64,000 nt of DNA, from assembly GCF_014696715.1 (NCBI RefSeq), contig NZ_JACJQO010000005.1:434001-498000 (forward strand), given 5' to 3'. Source of the DNA: Pseudanabaena sp. FACHB-2040 (GTDB lineage Bacteria; Cyanobacteriota; Cyanobacteriia; Phormidesmidales; Phormidesmidaceae). This document shows positions 52,126 to 61,144 of this stretch, piece after piece; positions within the stretch are counted from its first letter, which is position 1, and each line of letters starts with the position of its first letter. The notes below the pieces were generated by a model, which saw only the letters and a list, made by a program, of their open reading frames with translations, was not told the origin of the DNA and ran no database searches. The position numbers were made by a program, and so were the translations under genes.

Positions 52126-54927
52126 CTACTCAGATTCCCCGTTAATCAGTAGGGCTACAGAGAAGTTTTGCAGAATCTTGCCGATTGGCAGCCGAGGCTG
52201 ATCCGCAATTTCACAGTCAGTGATGGTTTCTCGCCACTGGCCCCGCAGCGTATCTGGAATGACTAGGGCCGTATCTCCCCAAACCGCTTCGCCTAGAGGC
52301 TCCTGATCATGCTCGATCAAGGAGGTGAGGAAGCGGGGGGCCACTGCGATCGCACACCTGCCCTCATAGGAGCGAGCAAAGGCCATAATGTTGCCTGCGT
52401 GGGTGCCTTCCACCTGTAGGGGCAGGTAGTCACCTTGCTCAAAGACCGGCAGATACTGTCGCCGGGCTTCTAAAATGCGGGTGATCAGAAACAGCTTCAT
52501 GCGGCCATCGTGCCGGGTAGCCTGCAGATCAGACAACAGACTTTCCATGCCAGTTTGGCTGCGCCGCTTAATCTCCTGCAAAAACGACAGACGCTCTTCA
52601 TACTGCACCGGGCGGCGGTTGTCGGGGTCAACCAGGCTCAAGTCCCATAGCTCAGTGCCCTGATAGAAGTCGGGTACGCCAGGAGAAACAACCTTTAGCA
52701 GCGTCTGCGAAAGGGAGTTGAAGATGCCGTAGGCAGCCAGCTTCTTTTGCAGGGGCAGAAAAGCCTCTAGAAATTCGTTCTGCTTGCCCTGCTTGAGAAT
52801 GCGGTTGACGAACTTGACAAAGCCGTCCTCATACTCGCTATCGGGCCGCAGCCAGGCGGTGTGCACCTTGGCCTCCCGCACAGCTTTAACAACGTAGGCT
52901 TTCACCCGCTCAACAAAGGATTCATACTCATTCTCATTGCAGGGATAGGCCCCCAACAGCGTCTGATAGAGGAAATACTCGTCATTGGCGTCGGGAATCA
53001 CCCGCTTTTCCGTGACAATCTTGTAGGGATCATTGATTTCCCGCCAGCGATGGAGGTACTGCTCCCACTCCTGGGGAATTTCCGAGAGCACGTTGAGCCG
53101 CGCTCGCATGTCTTCACTGCGCTTAGTGTCGTGGGTAGAGGAGGCGTTGATGGCGTGGGGCCAGTGGGCCAGGCGGCGCTGGTTGAACGTATGGAACTCG
53201 CTGTCGGTGAGGCCAAACTTGCCAGGGTGCCCGCCCACCTCGTTGAGCGAGATCAGCCGATTGTAGACGTAGAACAGCGTATCTTCTACGCCTTTAGCCA
53301 TCAGTGGGCCAGAGAACTGCTGAAAGCGCATGGCGAAGTGGAGCCACTGGGCCCGGTCCTCGTCGGGGAGGAAGTCTTCGTAGTCGAGCAGCAGAATCTT
53401 TTCAATAAAGTTCAGCTCGTTCAGCAGCTGGGGAATGCGCTTTCTGGCACTGTCGATGGCTTCAGTGATGTACATGCGATCGCGATCGCTCACCCCATCT
53501 TCATTGGTATAAGTGCAGTACACCGGAAACTGCACCAGCACTTCCAAAACGCTCTTTCTCAGACCGCTCAGGGTAAAGTCCCGGCCATAGCGGTACTTGC
53601 CAGCGATGCGCTTGATCATGTGACCCAGGTTGTCCACATCGCCGACCAAGTTAGTCTCGGCAATCAGGCGCTTCTTCTGTATCATCCACTCTTTATAGTT
53701 GGGATTAAGCCCAGTAAAGCGGTGATAGATTGCGTCAAACCCCTCAGCATTACTAGTCTGGCAAAAGAGGCTATTGATCCGGTTCAAGAAGTCATAGCCA
53801 GAGGTGCCCTGAATCAGCCAATCCTCCGGCAACTCCTCCTCAAGTTCCAGGATCTTTTCAATCACAACATAGACATCACCAAACTTGGTACGCAGCCGCC
53901 TGAGATACTGCTCGGGGTCATATAGCCCGTCAATGTGATCGATTCGCAGCCCTTGTATCTGACCATTTTTGACCAATTGACCAATCAGAGAATGGCTCTT
54001 CTGAAAAACCTTAAGGTCTTCAATTCGTAGGCAGATCAGTTCATTGACGGTGAAGAAGCGGCGATAGTTGAGTTCTTCCGCTCCCACTTTCCAAAAAGAC
54101 AGCCGGAAGAACTGATCAGACAGCAAATTGTCTAACAGATCATGGCCATTAACCTCAGGATTTTTATTGTTGAAAATCTCTAGGTTTTGTTCAATGAACT
54201 CTTTGACGTGTTCATTGGTATTAAAGAGCTCCCACAGCAGCTCTTTGACAAATTCGGCCTGCTGTTTGCGCTCTCTACCAGTTGTCTCAGTTGAGACATT
54301 TTTGACCATGTAGAGAATGCCCAGCAGCTTGATAAAGTCTGGGTTGCTGCGGCCTAGCTCGCGGGCCAGCCGATCCATGTCGTGGTTGAGGAACTGAGTA
54401 TAGGACTCAATCCGCAGCGGAATTTGCAGGCTGTAGTAGTTGACGGTCAGGCCCGCATGGCTATAGCTGAGCGTAATCTCGCCGTTTTCTAGACAGTTGC
54501 CGTAAAAGTCCCCCAGCATGGGCGTAAGAATTTTGCCCCGGAAGTCATCAAAGGGGTGCTCCCACTCCACATCGAAAAAATCGCAGTATTCCGAATAGGG
54601 ACCGTGCTCTAGAATGTCGATCAGAAAGGGGTTTTCTGAGTCATAGGCCATGTGGTTGGGCACAATGTCCTGTAGCCAGCCCATATTGCGGGACTGCAAA
54701 TCTTCAATGAGATCATTGAAGTCTTCCTCGGTACCCAGTTCGGGGTTGAGCTGGCCGGCATCGACCACATCATAGCCGTGGCTGCTGCCAGCGCGGGCCT
54801 TAAAAATAGGGGAAGCATAGATGTCAGAGATGCCCAGCTCTTCTAGGTAGGTGAGGATTTTTTGAGCATCGTTAAAGCCAAATTCCTGACGGAACTGCAG
54901 TCTGTAGGTGGCAGAAGGTGTGCGCAT
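52126..54927 (-). CDS. treY: Malto-oligosyltrehalose synthase (GH13)
   Basis: Rearranges the reducing-end glucose of malto-oligosaccharides into an alpha,alpha-1,1 bond. 933 residues, with SHGYDVVDAGQLNPELG and LQDIVPNHMAYDSENP at the front, the catalytic Asp in GLRIDHIDGLYDPEQYL, Glu in VVIEKILELEEELPEDW and ASSTHDTKRSEDMRARL. All GH13 catalytic residues appear. Second gene of the cluster, 29 bases after treZ. Confidence 0.96.
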   Translation of the reverse strand: MRTPSATYRLQFRQEFGFNDAQKILTYLEELGISDIYASPIFKARAGSSHGYDVVDAGQLNPELGTEEDFNDLIEDLQSRNMGWLQDIVPNHMAYDSENPFLIDILEHGPYSEYCDFFDVEWEHPFDDFRGKILTPMLGDFYGNCLENGEITLSYSHAGLTVNYYSLQIPLRIESYTQFLNHDMDRLARELGRSNPDFIKLLGILYMVKNVSTETTGRERKQQAEFVKELLWELFNTNEHVKEFIEQNLEIFNNKNPEVNGHDLLDNLLSDQFFRLSFWKVGAEELNYRRFFTVNELICLRIEDLKVFQKSHSLIGQLVKNGQIQGLRIDHIDGLYDPEQYLRRLRTKFGDVYVVIEKILELEEELPEDWLIQGTSGYDFLNRINSLFCQTSNAEGFDAIYHRFTGLNPNYKEWMIQKKRLIAETNLVGDVDNLGHMIKRIAGKYRYGRDFTLSGLRKSVLEVLVQFPVYCTYTNEDGVSDRDRMYITEAIDSARKRIPQLLNELNFIEKILLLDYEDFLPDEDRAQWLHFAMRFQQFSGPLMAKGVEDTLFYVYNRLISLNEVGGHPGKFGLTDSEFHTFNQRRLAHWPHAINASSTHDTKRSEDMRARLNVLSEIPQEWEQYLHRWREINDPYKIVTEKRVIPDANDEYFLYQTLLGAYPCNENEYESFVERVKAYVVKAVREAKVHTAWLRPDSEYEDGFVKFVNRILKQGKQNEFLEAFLPLQKKLAAYGIFNSLSQTLLKVVSPGVPDFYQGTELWDLSLVDPDNRRPVQYEERLSFLQEIKRRSQTGMESLLSDLQATRHDGRMKLFLITRILEARRQYLPVFEQGDYLPLQVEGTHAGNIMAFARSYEGRCAIAVAPRFLTSLIEHDQEPLGEAVWGDTALVIPDTLRGQWRETITDCEIADQPRLPIGKILQNFSVALLINGESE

Positions 54928-54956
54928 AGAGAATCACCGATGAGTTGGCTGGACAG

Positions 54957-56801
54957 TTAGGCAAAGGAGGCAGCTGTCTGGGCAGTTTCGTACAGCACAA
55001 AGCTGTGCGGCGAAAGGGTCAACTCTTGAGCGACTTCCAGGACCTCAGGGGCTTGGCTCCCTGGGCCCTTCCAGGATACCTCTGCCGAATCAAGGCGCTT
55101 CTGCCAACGTCCCTCAATCTGAACCGACTGCACGACCGGCTCGGCCTGAAAGTTCATCAAGCAGGCCAGTTTTTGACTATCACACCAACGCTGCAGCAAG
55201 ATCACCTGGTCACCAACACAGTCTGCAGTTAAAGACTCGACCCCTTGGGCGGGCATCTGTAGAGCGGGCAGTTCCCGGCGCAGGCGAATCAGGGTTTGAT
55301 ATAGGACCCAGAGGGACTGGTGATGTCCTTCTTGGCGTAAGTTCCAGTTCAGCTTTGACTGGTTGAAGCTGTCGCGACTAAAGGCATCGGGCGCATCTCC
55401 CTCGGCGTGAAAGGCTTCGAACTCACGCTTGCGACCTTCTCTAACAGCCTGGATCAAGTCGGGGTCGCTGTGGCTAATGAAGTAGAGAAAGGGCGCGGGT
55501 TCACCGTATTCCTCGCCCATAAACAGCATTGGCAGGTAGGGCGAGAGCATCACGGCCCCGGCCAACAGCTTCAGCCCTTCAAAAGATGTTAGAGCGGTCA
55601 TGCGATCGCCCATCATGCGGTTGCCGACTTGGTCGTGGTTTTGAGAGCAGACCACAAATTGATAGGGTGGGCAGTGGCGGGCATCGCTGCCGTGGTAGCG
55701 CTTGCGGGTTTTGGAGTAGGACCAGTTATAGACAAAGCGGTCTTTAAAGACTTTAGCCATGTCGTTGCAGGTACCAAAGTCTTCGTAGTAGCCCTGGGTT
55801 TCGCGGGTAAGCAGCACATGGAGGCAGTGGTGGAAGTCGTCGCTCCACTGAGCATCAAGGTTGTGTCCACCTTGCTCCGGGGGGTTGATCACCCGCACGT
55901 CGTTGAGATCGCTCTCAGCAATCAGGTAAGCCGGAAAGGCGCGGGTTTGCATGGCGGCCTGTACGGTTTCCTGCATTTGGGCTAGGACGTGCTTGGCCCC
56001 AAAGTCGTAGATAGCGTGGACAGCATCGAGCCGCAACGCATCGAAGTGAAACTCTTGGAACCAATAGAGCGCGTTTTCAATGACGAAGTTGCGGACGCCT
56101 TCGCTGTAGGCATCATCGTAGTTGATAGCAGCGCCCCAGGGAGTGCGGTAGTGCTCGGTAAAGTAGGGGCCAAAATCGCGGGTGTAGTTGCCCTCGGGTC
56201 CAAAGTGGTTATAGACCACGTCTAAGATGACCGCTAGACCGTGCTGGTGACAGGCATCGACCAGCTTTTTCAGGCCCTCAGGGCCGCCATAACTAGTCTG
56301 CACGGCAAAGGGGTAAACACCGTCGTAGCCCCAGTTGCGATCGCCTGGGAACTGAGCTACGGGCATGATCTCAACGGCGGTGATGCCCAGCTCTACTAGA
56401 TCGGGCAGCCGCTCAATGGCTGATTCAAAGGTGCCCTCTGGGGTAAAGGTGCCGATGTGCAGCTCGTAAATTACGTAATCTTTCAGCGGTACCCCTGACC
56501 AAGCGGTATCTTGCCAAGCATAAGCGCTGTGGTCAATGACTTGGGAAGGGCCGTGCACGTCCTCAGGCTGGTATTGAGAAGCGGGGTCGGGGCGCAGTAG
56601 ATCGCTGTCTAGCTGGTAGCGGTACAGCGTACCGGGTGCAATGTCGTCTAGGGTAGCGCTCCAGTAACCGTCTATATCTTGCTTGAGGGGAATGAGGCGA
56701 GGTTCTGGTCCTTCTAGCTGTAGGGCTACCTGCTCTCGCAACGGAGCCCAGACTGTAAACTCGCACTGATGATTTCCTTGATACTGCGCTCCAATTCTCA
56801 T
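54957..56801 (-). CDS. treZ: Malto-oligosyltrehalose trehalohydrolase (GH13)
   Basis: Releases trehalose from the TreY product. 614 residues. An N-terminal CBM48/Ig-like domain (CEFTVWAPLREQVALQLEG) precedes the GH13 barrel with DVVYNHFGPEGN, nucleophile Asp in FDALRLDAVHAIYDF, Glu in AYLIAESDLNDVRV and the final VCSQNHDQVGNR. First gene of the tre group and 44 bases downstream of pgeF on the same strand. Confidence 0.96.
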   Translation of the reverse strand: MRIGAQYQGNHQCEFTVWAPLREQVALQLEGPEPRLIPLKQDIDGYWSATLDDIAPGTLYRYQLDSDLLRPDPASQYQPEDVHGPSQVIDHSAYAWQDTAWSGVPLKDYVIYELHIGTFTPEGTFESAIERLPDLVELGITAVEIMPVAQFPGDRNWGYDGVYPFAVQTSYGGPEGLKKLVDACHQHGLAVILDVVYNHFGPEGNYTRDFGPYFTEHYRTPWGAAINYDDAYSEGVRNFVIENALYWFQEFHFDALRLDAVHAIYDFGAKHVLAQMQETVQAAMQTRAFPAYLIAESDLNDVRVINPPEQGGHNLDAQWSDDFHHCLHVLLTRETQGYYEDFGTCNDMAKVFKDRFVYNWSYSKTRKRYHGSDARHCPPYQFVVCSQNHDQVGNRMMGDRMTALTSFEGLKLLAGAVMLSPYLPMLFMGEEYGEPAPFLYFISHSDPDLIQAVREGRKREFEAFHAEGDAPDAFSRDSFNQSKLNWNLRQEGHHQSLWVLYQTLIRLRRELPALQMPAQGVESLTADCVGDQVILLQRWCDSQKLACLMNFQAEPVVQSVQIEGRWQKRLDSAEVSWKGPGSQAPEVLEVAQELTLSPHSFVLYETAQTAASFA

Positions 56802-56845
56802 GCTTCACTTCCCTAAAGGTAGGCTGACGTAGACGTGGACTAGGC

Positions 56846-57634
56846 CTAGGTGCTGACAATGCCCGACCACTGAACTTTTTTCTCCTTGGCACGGCGGTAG
56901 GAAAAGAAGCGCTCAGGCTCCTGGTAGGTGCAGTGGGGTGCGATCGCAACCTGCTCCGGGGCAATTCCCAGCTGCTCTAGCTGCAGCGCATTCACTCGCC
57001 TTACATCTAGCCGCACTCGACCCGGTTCGGGGTCACTCAGCACTGCCGGATTTTCCTGGGTCTGAAGGTAGCAAACCAGGGCCTCATCTGCCAGAGCTGC
57101 TTGGTCAGGCGCAATAGTGCGCCCCACCGCCGCTGCGACAGAAATAGAGACCTGGTAGACTTCACCTGCGATCGCAGGCCCCATTGCAACGTTCAAGTCC
57201 TCAAGACGACTGCCACCCGCAATTAGGCGATCAACGGTCAGAGGCACTACTTTCAGGGACGTGCCCCGCCATCCGGCATGGATAGCGGCTACCTGTCCCG
57301 TCCGACCATCAGCAATGAGCACCGGATTGCAGTCCGCCGTACATACCCAGACTGATTGTTGGGCATCATCCGATATCACTGCATCTGCCTCAGGACGGGC
57401 ACCTGCCGCTGCAGAGTCTGTTTGTTGGGCGCTGATTTGGCTTGAGCTCAGCACCCCCTTGCCGTGAACCTGGTTGACTCGGTAAACAGCTGCCTCAGAC
57501 GCCAGGGCCACCACCAGATCCTCTGGCGTCTGAGGCCAAAACTGTTGGGAGAAGAAACCGTGGGGCCAAGGCTCTAAAAGGCTGCAGGTAAGATAGGGCT
57601 GATCCTGCCAGGTCTGCCAATGCCAGGTATGCAT
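56846..57634 (-). CDS. pgeF: Peptidoglycan editing factor PgeF (YfiH/laccase-domain family)
   Basis: 262 residues of the YfiH/polyphenol-oxidase-like family. The zinc-type triad is visible: His in NQVHGKGVL, Cys in TADCNPVLIADG and His in AAIHAGWRGTSLKV. In E. coli YfiH removes misincorporated L-Ser from the muropeptide stem. Although named multicopper oxidase-like in older annotation, it is unrelated to the oxidase at 3574. It probably heads the pgeF-treZ-treY-treH run: 44 bases separate it from treZ. Divergent from birA. Confidence 0.93.
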   Translation of the reverse strand: MHTWHWQTWQDQPYLTCSLLEPWPHGFFSQQFWPQTPEDLVVALASEAAVYRVNQVHGKGVLSSSQISAQQTDSAAAGARPEADAVISDDAQQSVWVCTADCNPVLIADGRTGQVAAIHAGWRGTSLKVVPLTVDRLIAGGSRLEDLNVAMGPAIAGEVYQVSISVAAAVGRTIAPDQAALADEALVCYLQTQENPAVLSDPEPGRVRLDVRRVNALQLEQLGIAPEQVAIAPHCTYQEPERFFSYRRAKEKKVQWSGIVST

Positions 57635-57849
57635 AGCTATAAAAGCGCCCGATCTGGGTTCAAAACTGCTCAGACATCACCGTTTAGCCTATATGAAATC
57701 TCACAGAATGCCATGCACTCCCCGGGGATCAGCCCAGCCTCGATCCAGCAATCTTTCTTCATGAACGGATTACGGGAATTCCAGAAATTTTTACTAAAGC
57801 CCTATAAGTGGAGTGCTAGCGTAGCGATCAGAGTTAGGGGTGGTCTAAG

Positions 57850-58731
57850 TTGGACTGTGCACGGCTGGCTCAAGCGCTCAAAGAAAATCCCCGTAAATTA
57901 GGAGTGATTCAGCCATTCTGGTCTATTCGCCCCAAATTTCATCCCTATGTCTTTGACTGTGTCCCCTCTACCAACACTTCGGCCTGGGAATTGATTGACC
58001 AGGGCGCGCCCTCCGGTACCGCCGTCATTGCCCGCAGCCAAAAGGCCGGACGCGGACAGTGGGGCCGACAATGGCAGTCTCCTCGAGGCGGGCTGTATCT
58101 GTCTCTGGCTCTACAGCCCGAGGTGCCAGCAGGCAGCAGCAGCCAGCTCACCCTTGCAGGAGCCTGGGGCATTGCCACCAGCCTAAGCAACTTAGGTCTG
58201 CCAGTTCAGCTGAAGTGGCCAAATGACATTGTCTTTCAAGGCCGCAAACTAGGCGGAATCTTAACAGAGACCCGCGTAGACAGAGGACAGATCACGGCTG
58301 CAGTCGTGGGCGTAGGCCTAAACTTTAGCAATCCTGTCCCACCCACGGGGATCACCCTGCTTGAGGCAGCCGAGGGTAACCATCAGCCACCGCTGCAGCC
58401 CGGCCAACCAACCGAGAGCAGCAGTGTTGATCAAGCTGCCCACAGCACTGCTCCTGCTAGTCTGGAGCTAGCAGCGGCCGTTATCCTTTACGGGCTGCTC
58501 CAGGGCTATCTATTCTGGCAGGCCTACGGCACCGATGCGCTCCTAGAGGTCTACCGCACTCGCCTAGTCAACCTGGGCCAGGTTCTCGTCCTCGATGGAC
58601 ACAAATGGGAGGTTCAAGGCGTCACTCAGACGGGCAACCTATGGGTCAAAGACATCCATTCGACAGCGACAGCGGCCTCAGTAATCAGAGAACTTCAGCC
58701 AGGGGAAATCACTCTGGGCTACAATTCATAG
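57850..58731 (+). CDS. birA: Biotin--[acetyl-CoA-carboxylase] ligase
   Basis: Biotinylates the carboxyl carrier protein of acetyl-CoA carboxylase. The biotin-AMP site is GRGQWGRQWQSPRGGLYLS, followed by QLKWPNDIVFQGRKLGGILTE and VVGVGLNFSNP. A C-terminal SH3-like domain (ALLEVYRTRLVNLGQVL) is present. There is no N-terminal winged helix, so it is catalytic only. Start uncertain: TTG 57850 or GTG 57904, the latter just before VFDCVPSTNTSAWEL. Confidence 0.94.
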   Translation: MDCARLAQALKENPRKLGVIQPFWSIRPKFHPYVFDCVPSTNTSAWELIDQGAPSGTAVIARSQKAGRGQWGRQWQSPRGGLYLSLALQPEVPAGSSSQLTLAGAWGIATSLSNLGLPVQLKWPNDIVFQGRKLGGILTETRVDRGQITAAVVGVGLNFSNPVPPTGITLLEAAEGNHQPPLQPGQPTESSSVDQAAHSTAPASLELAAAVILYGLLQGYLFWQAYGTDALLEVYRTRLVNLGQVLVLDGHKWEVQGVTQTGNLWVKDIHSTATAASVIRELQPGEITLGYNS

Positions 58732-58766
58732 GGTTTGGCATCGTGGATAACCAAGACGACAACGGG

Positions 58767-60146
58767 ATGAGCCGACACACACCTTCACAACGCACAGCTT
58801 CTGTTTCAGTGCCCCTATTCTGGGTGCGCCTCTTGGCGCTTTTCGGTGGATTGGGCTTGACGGGCAGCAGCCTGGCCATCTCCGAAGCCCCAGTCATTGC
58901 CGAAATAGAAGGGCCCATTTACACGACAGCCGAACAGCTGTTGCCCTCACAAAAGGCAACGGCAGCCCCGGCTGCCTCACACGGATCCCAAGCAGTACAG
59001 GCGGCCCCGGCCCCAGTGCCTGCGTTCTCGCCGCTGCGGACTTCCCCAACAGCTTCTCTTACCACCAAGGCCAACAGCGACCAGCGGCAGCCTGCCCCAG
59101 CTCCAATTAGTCTAATCGCACAACAGCTCATCGAAATCGCCCCAGAGGGGGAACCTGCGGTAGCTCCAGCAGCTCCAGCGGCTCCAGCGGCTTCAGAAGC
59201 CCCAGCGGCTGCGCCTGAGGCTCCTTCTCTAGCTGTCCCGTCTGAAATTTCTGCCGAGGCCGATGTCCCAGCAGGGTATAACAGCGTCTTTATTGATCCA
59301 ACAGACTACAGTGTAGGCGCGACCGAAAGCCCCTCCCTGGTCTTTTCAGAGCGCTCTACTGGCTGTCAAATTACGGTTCCAGCGGGGCAGGCCCTGGCTC
59401 AATCTTGTGGGGGAGGATCTGCCCCCGCTGCCGCCCCTACCAGTTCAGCTCAAACAGCCGCAGCAGCCGCAGCGAATTCAGGAGGACTGCAAGTCGGTCC
59501 TGTTAATTTCAGTAGTCGCGGCGTTAGTCTGGGCAATACGACCATTGTCAGCCGAGAGGCTCTCAACGAAAAACTAAGACCGCTCAATGTGCTGCGGCGG
59601 GGCACTCAGGAGTACATCTTCCCGCTCTCTATTCCGGCTCCCATTACTTCGCTGTTTGGCTGGCGGATGCACCCTATTTTTGGTGAATGGCGCTTCCACG
59701 CTGGGACTGACATTGCGGCTCCTTCCGGCACCCCTGTGATGGCGACTCGCGCAGGCCAGGTCTCAGTTTCTGATTTTCTAGGCGGCTACGGCCTGACAGT
59801 TATTTTGCGGCACGAGGGCGAGCTGGAGTCACGCTATGCTCACCTGTCTCAAATTCTAGTGCAGCCGGGAGAGCGGGTTGAGCAGGGTGAAGTGATTGGC
59901 CTGGTTGGGAGCACTGGTAACTCGACTGGTCCCCACCTACACTTTGAAATGCGACAGCTCACAACCCAAGGCTGGATTGCGGTCGATCCCCAGGAGATTT
60001 TGGAATACGGCGTTGCTAACCTGATAAATATCATCAACAACCCGCTGCAGGCGCTAAATCGGCCTGTAGCCGCTCCAGAGGCGGCAGCCCCCCAGGTCCT
60101 GCCTGGAGATCTGCCCTACCGTCCGGCCCAGCCCAATGCCAGCTAA
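58767..60146 (+). CDS. M23-family (LytM) peptidase, exported
   Basis: 459 residues from ATG 58767. A signal-like start (LFWVRLLALFGGLGLTGSS) is followed by about 230 residues of Ala/Pro/Ser-rich linker, then a LytM endopeptidase domain with the zinc motifs HAGTDIAAPSGTP (His, Asp) and GPHLHFEMR. These make a catalytically competent peptidoglycan hydrolase or a cell-wall remodeller. GTG 58743 with AGGG at good spacing is an alternative start. Follows birA by 35 bases on the same strand. Confidence 0.9.
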   Translation: MSRHTPSQRTASVSVPLFWVRLLALFGGLGLTGSSLAISEAPVIAEIEGPIYTTAEQLLPSQKATAAPAASHGSQAVQAAPAPVPAFSPLRTSPTASLTTKANSDQRQPAPAPISLIAQQLIEIAPEGEPAVAPAAPAAPAASEAPAAAPEAPSLAVPSEISAEADVPAGYNSVFIDPTDYSVGATESPSLVFSERSTGCQITVPAGQALAQSCGGGSAPAAAPTSSAQTAAAAAANSGGLQVGPVNFSSRGVSLGNTTIVSREALNEKLRPLNVLRRGTQEYIFPLSIPAPITSLFGWRMHPIFGEWRFHAGTDIAAPSGTPVMATRAGQVSVSDFLGGYGLTVILRHEGELESRYAHLSQILVQPGERVEQGEVIGLVGSTGNSTGPHLHFEMRQLTTQGWIAVDPQEILEYGVANLINIINNPLQALNRPVAAPEAAAPQVLPGDLPYRPAQPNAS

Positions 60147-60177
60147 CGGCTCTTTTAGGAAGTCTTTGCGGTAGGCC

Positions 60178-60624
60178 ATGACCTTTCTCTATGCCAGAAC
60201 CATTCGCTTCCAGGAGACGGATGGGGCAGGGGTCGTCTATTTCGCTAACGGTCTGACCCTTTGCCACGAGGCTTATGAAGCCTCTTTAGCGGCAGCTGGA
60301 GTAGACCTGGGCGCTTTCTTCGCCCGAGGTCCGGTGGCCTATCCCATCGTGCATGCCAGCATTGATTTCCGAGCGCCGCTGGCGTGTGGCGATCGCATTT
60401 CAATCGCCCTAACTCCTCGGCAGGCAGATTCAACCAGCTTTGAAATTTTCTACCGCATCTATCTGGCAGATCAGCCTGAGCGTAGTGCAGCAACGGCCCA
60501 AACTCGCCATGTCTGTATCGACACTACAAAGCGATCCCGACTAGCCTTAGCGCAGAGTCTGCTCGACTGGATCGAACAATTTGGTGAAGCCAGTTCCTCT
60601 GAGAGTAGTACGCGGTTACCATAG
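60178..60624 (+). CDS. 1,4-dihydroxy-2-naphthoyl-CoA thioesterase-like hotdog protein
   Basis: 148 residues of the 4HBT hotdog family, close in pattern to the cyanobacterial DHNA-CoA hydrolase (Slr0204 type) that releases DHNA for phylloquinone synthesis. The catalytic Asp is in FQETDGAGVVYFANGL, followed by CHEAYEASLAAAGVDL and ASIDFRAPLACGDRI. Starts at ATG 60178, right after the M23 gene. The small membrane-protein gene begins 26 bases on. Confidence 0.9.
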   Translation: MTFLYARTIRFQETDGAGVVYFANGLTLCHEAYEASLAAAGVDLGAFFARGPVAYPIVHASIDFRAPLACGDRISIALTPRQADSTSFEIFYRIYLADQPERSAATAQTRHVCIDTTKRSRLALAQSLLDWIEQFGEASSSESSTRLP

Positions 60625-60649
60625 ACAAGTTGGCAGCCGGAAAGGCACG

Positions 60650-61135
60650 ATGACCCTGACTTCTCAAAGGCTATCGGTGAGTGAGCTTACAGCCCGAGTT
60701 CTGGAAATGGCTCAGACTGGCGTCTACCGAGAGTTGATTTTTCAAGCCTTCCAGCCAGTAGCAACCAAGCGGCAGATCCGCAGTGCGATCGCACAGGCCA
60801 AACAGTTTGGTCTGCACTCTGTAGCGGCTCTAAGAGACAGTGAATTGGGCACCTACTACCAGGCCGACCCAGCCCGCTACCAGCTTTTCCAAAAAGCCCT
60901 CAGCACCTCAGCCCTAACCAACAGCGAAGATCTAGCGCAGCAGTTGATTCACGGTACTCAGGCGATCAAGACCATGTTGTTCGTTGTGGCTGGCAGCGCT
61001 TTGGGGCTGTTTGGCATCGGCAGCCTGTGTTTATTGGGGGGGCAGACGCAAACCGGTAGCCTGCTGTGGTTAGGGGCTGCTTTGGCGGGCGGGATCTGGG
61101 CAGTGCAGCGGACTGTCGCTAAACCCCTGGTCTGA
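60650..61135 (+). CDS. Small helical membrane protein, unknown
   Basis: 161 residues. ATG 60650 has GGAAAGG at 60639-60645, which decides this start over one at 60581 overlapping the thioesterase gene. The N-terminal half is helical and soluble (LTARVLEMAQTGVYRELIFQ, RQIRSAIAQAKQFGLHSVA, which look like a small DNA- or protein-binding helix bundle). The C-terminal third has two membrane helices (TMLFVVAGSALGLFGIGSLC, SLLWLGAALAGGIWAV). Not recognised; probably in the thioesterase transcript. Convergent with the cyclase gene, nine bases apart. Confidence 0.75.
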   Translation: MTLTSQRLSVSELTARVLEMAQTGVYRELIFQAFQPVATKRQIRSAIAQAKQFGLHSVAALRDSELGTYYQADPARYQLFQKALSTSALTNSEDLAQQLIHGTQAIKTMLFVVAGSALGLFGIGSLCLLGGQTQTGSLLWLGAALAGGIWAVQRTVAKPLV

Positions 61136-61144
61136 CAGTCGCAC

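Noticed and set aside
52861-53925. 354-codon frame on the plus strand inside treY
   Set aside because: Antisense to the well-supported treY. Composition is that of a mirrored coding frame and no domain is visible.
56846-57634. Second multicopper oxidase
   Set aside because: Old annotation calls this family a polyphenol oxidase, but the motifs are those of PgeF/YfiH and it has none of the cupredoxin HxH pairs seen at 3574.
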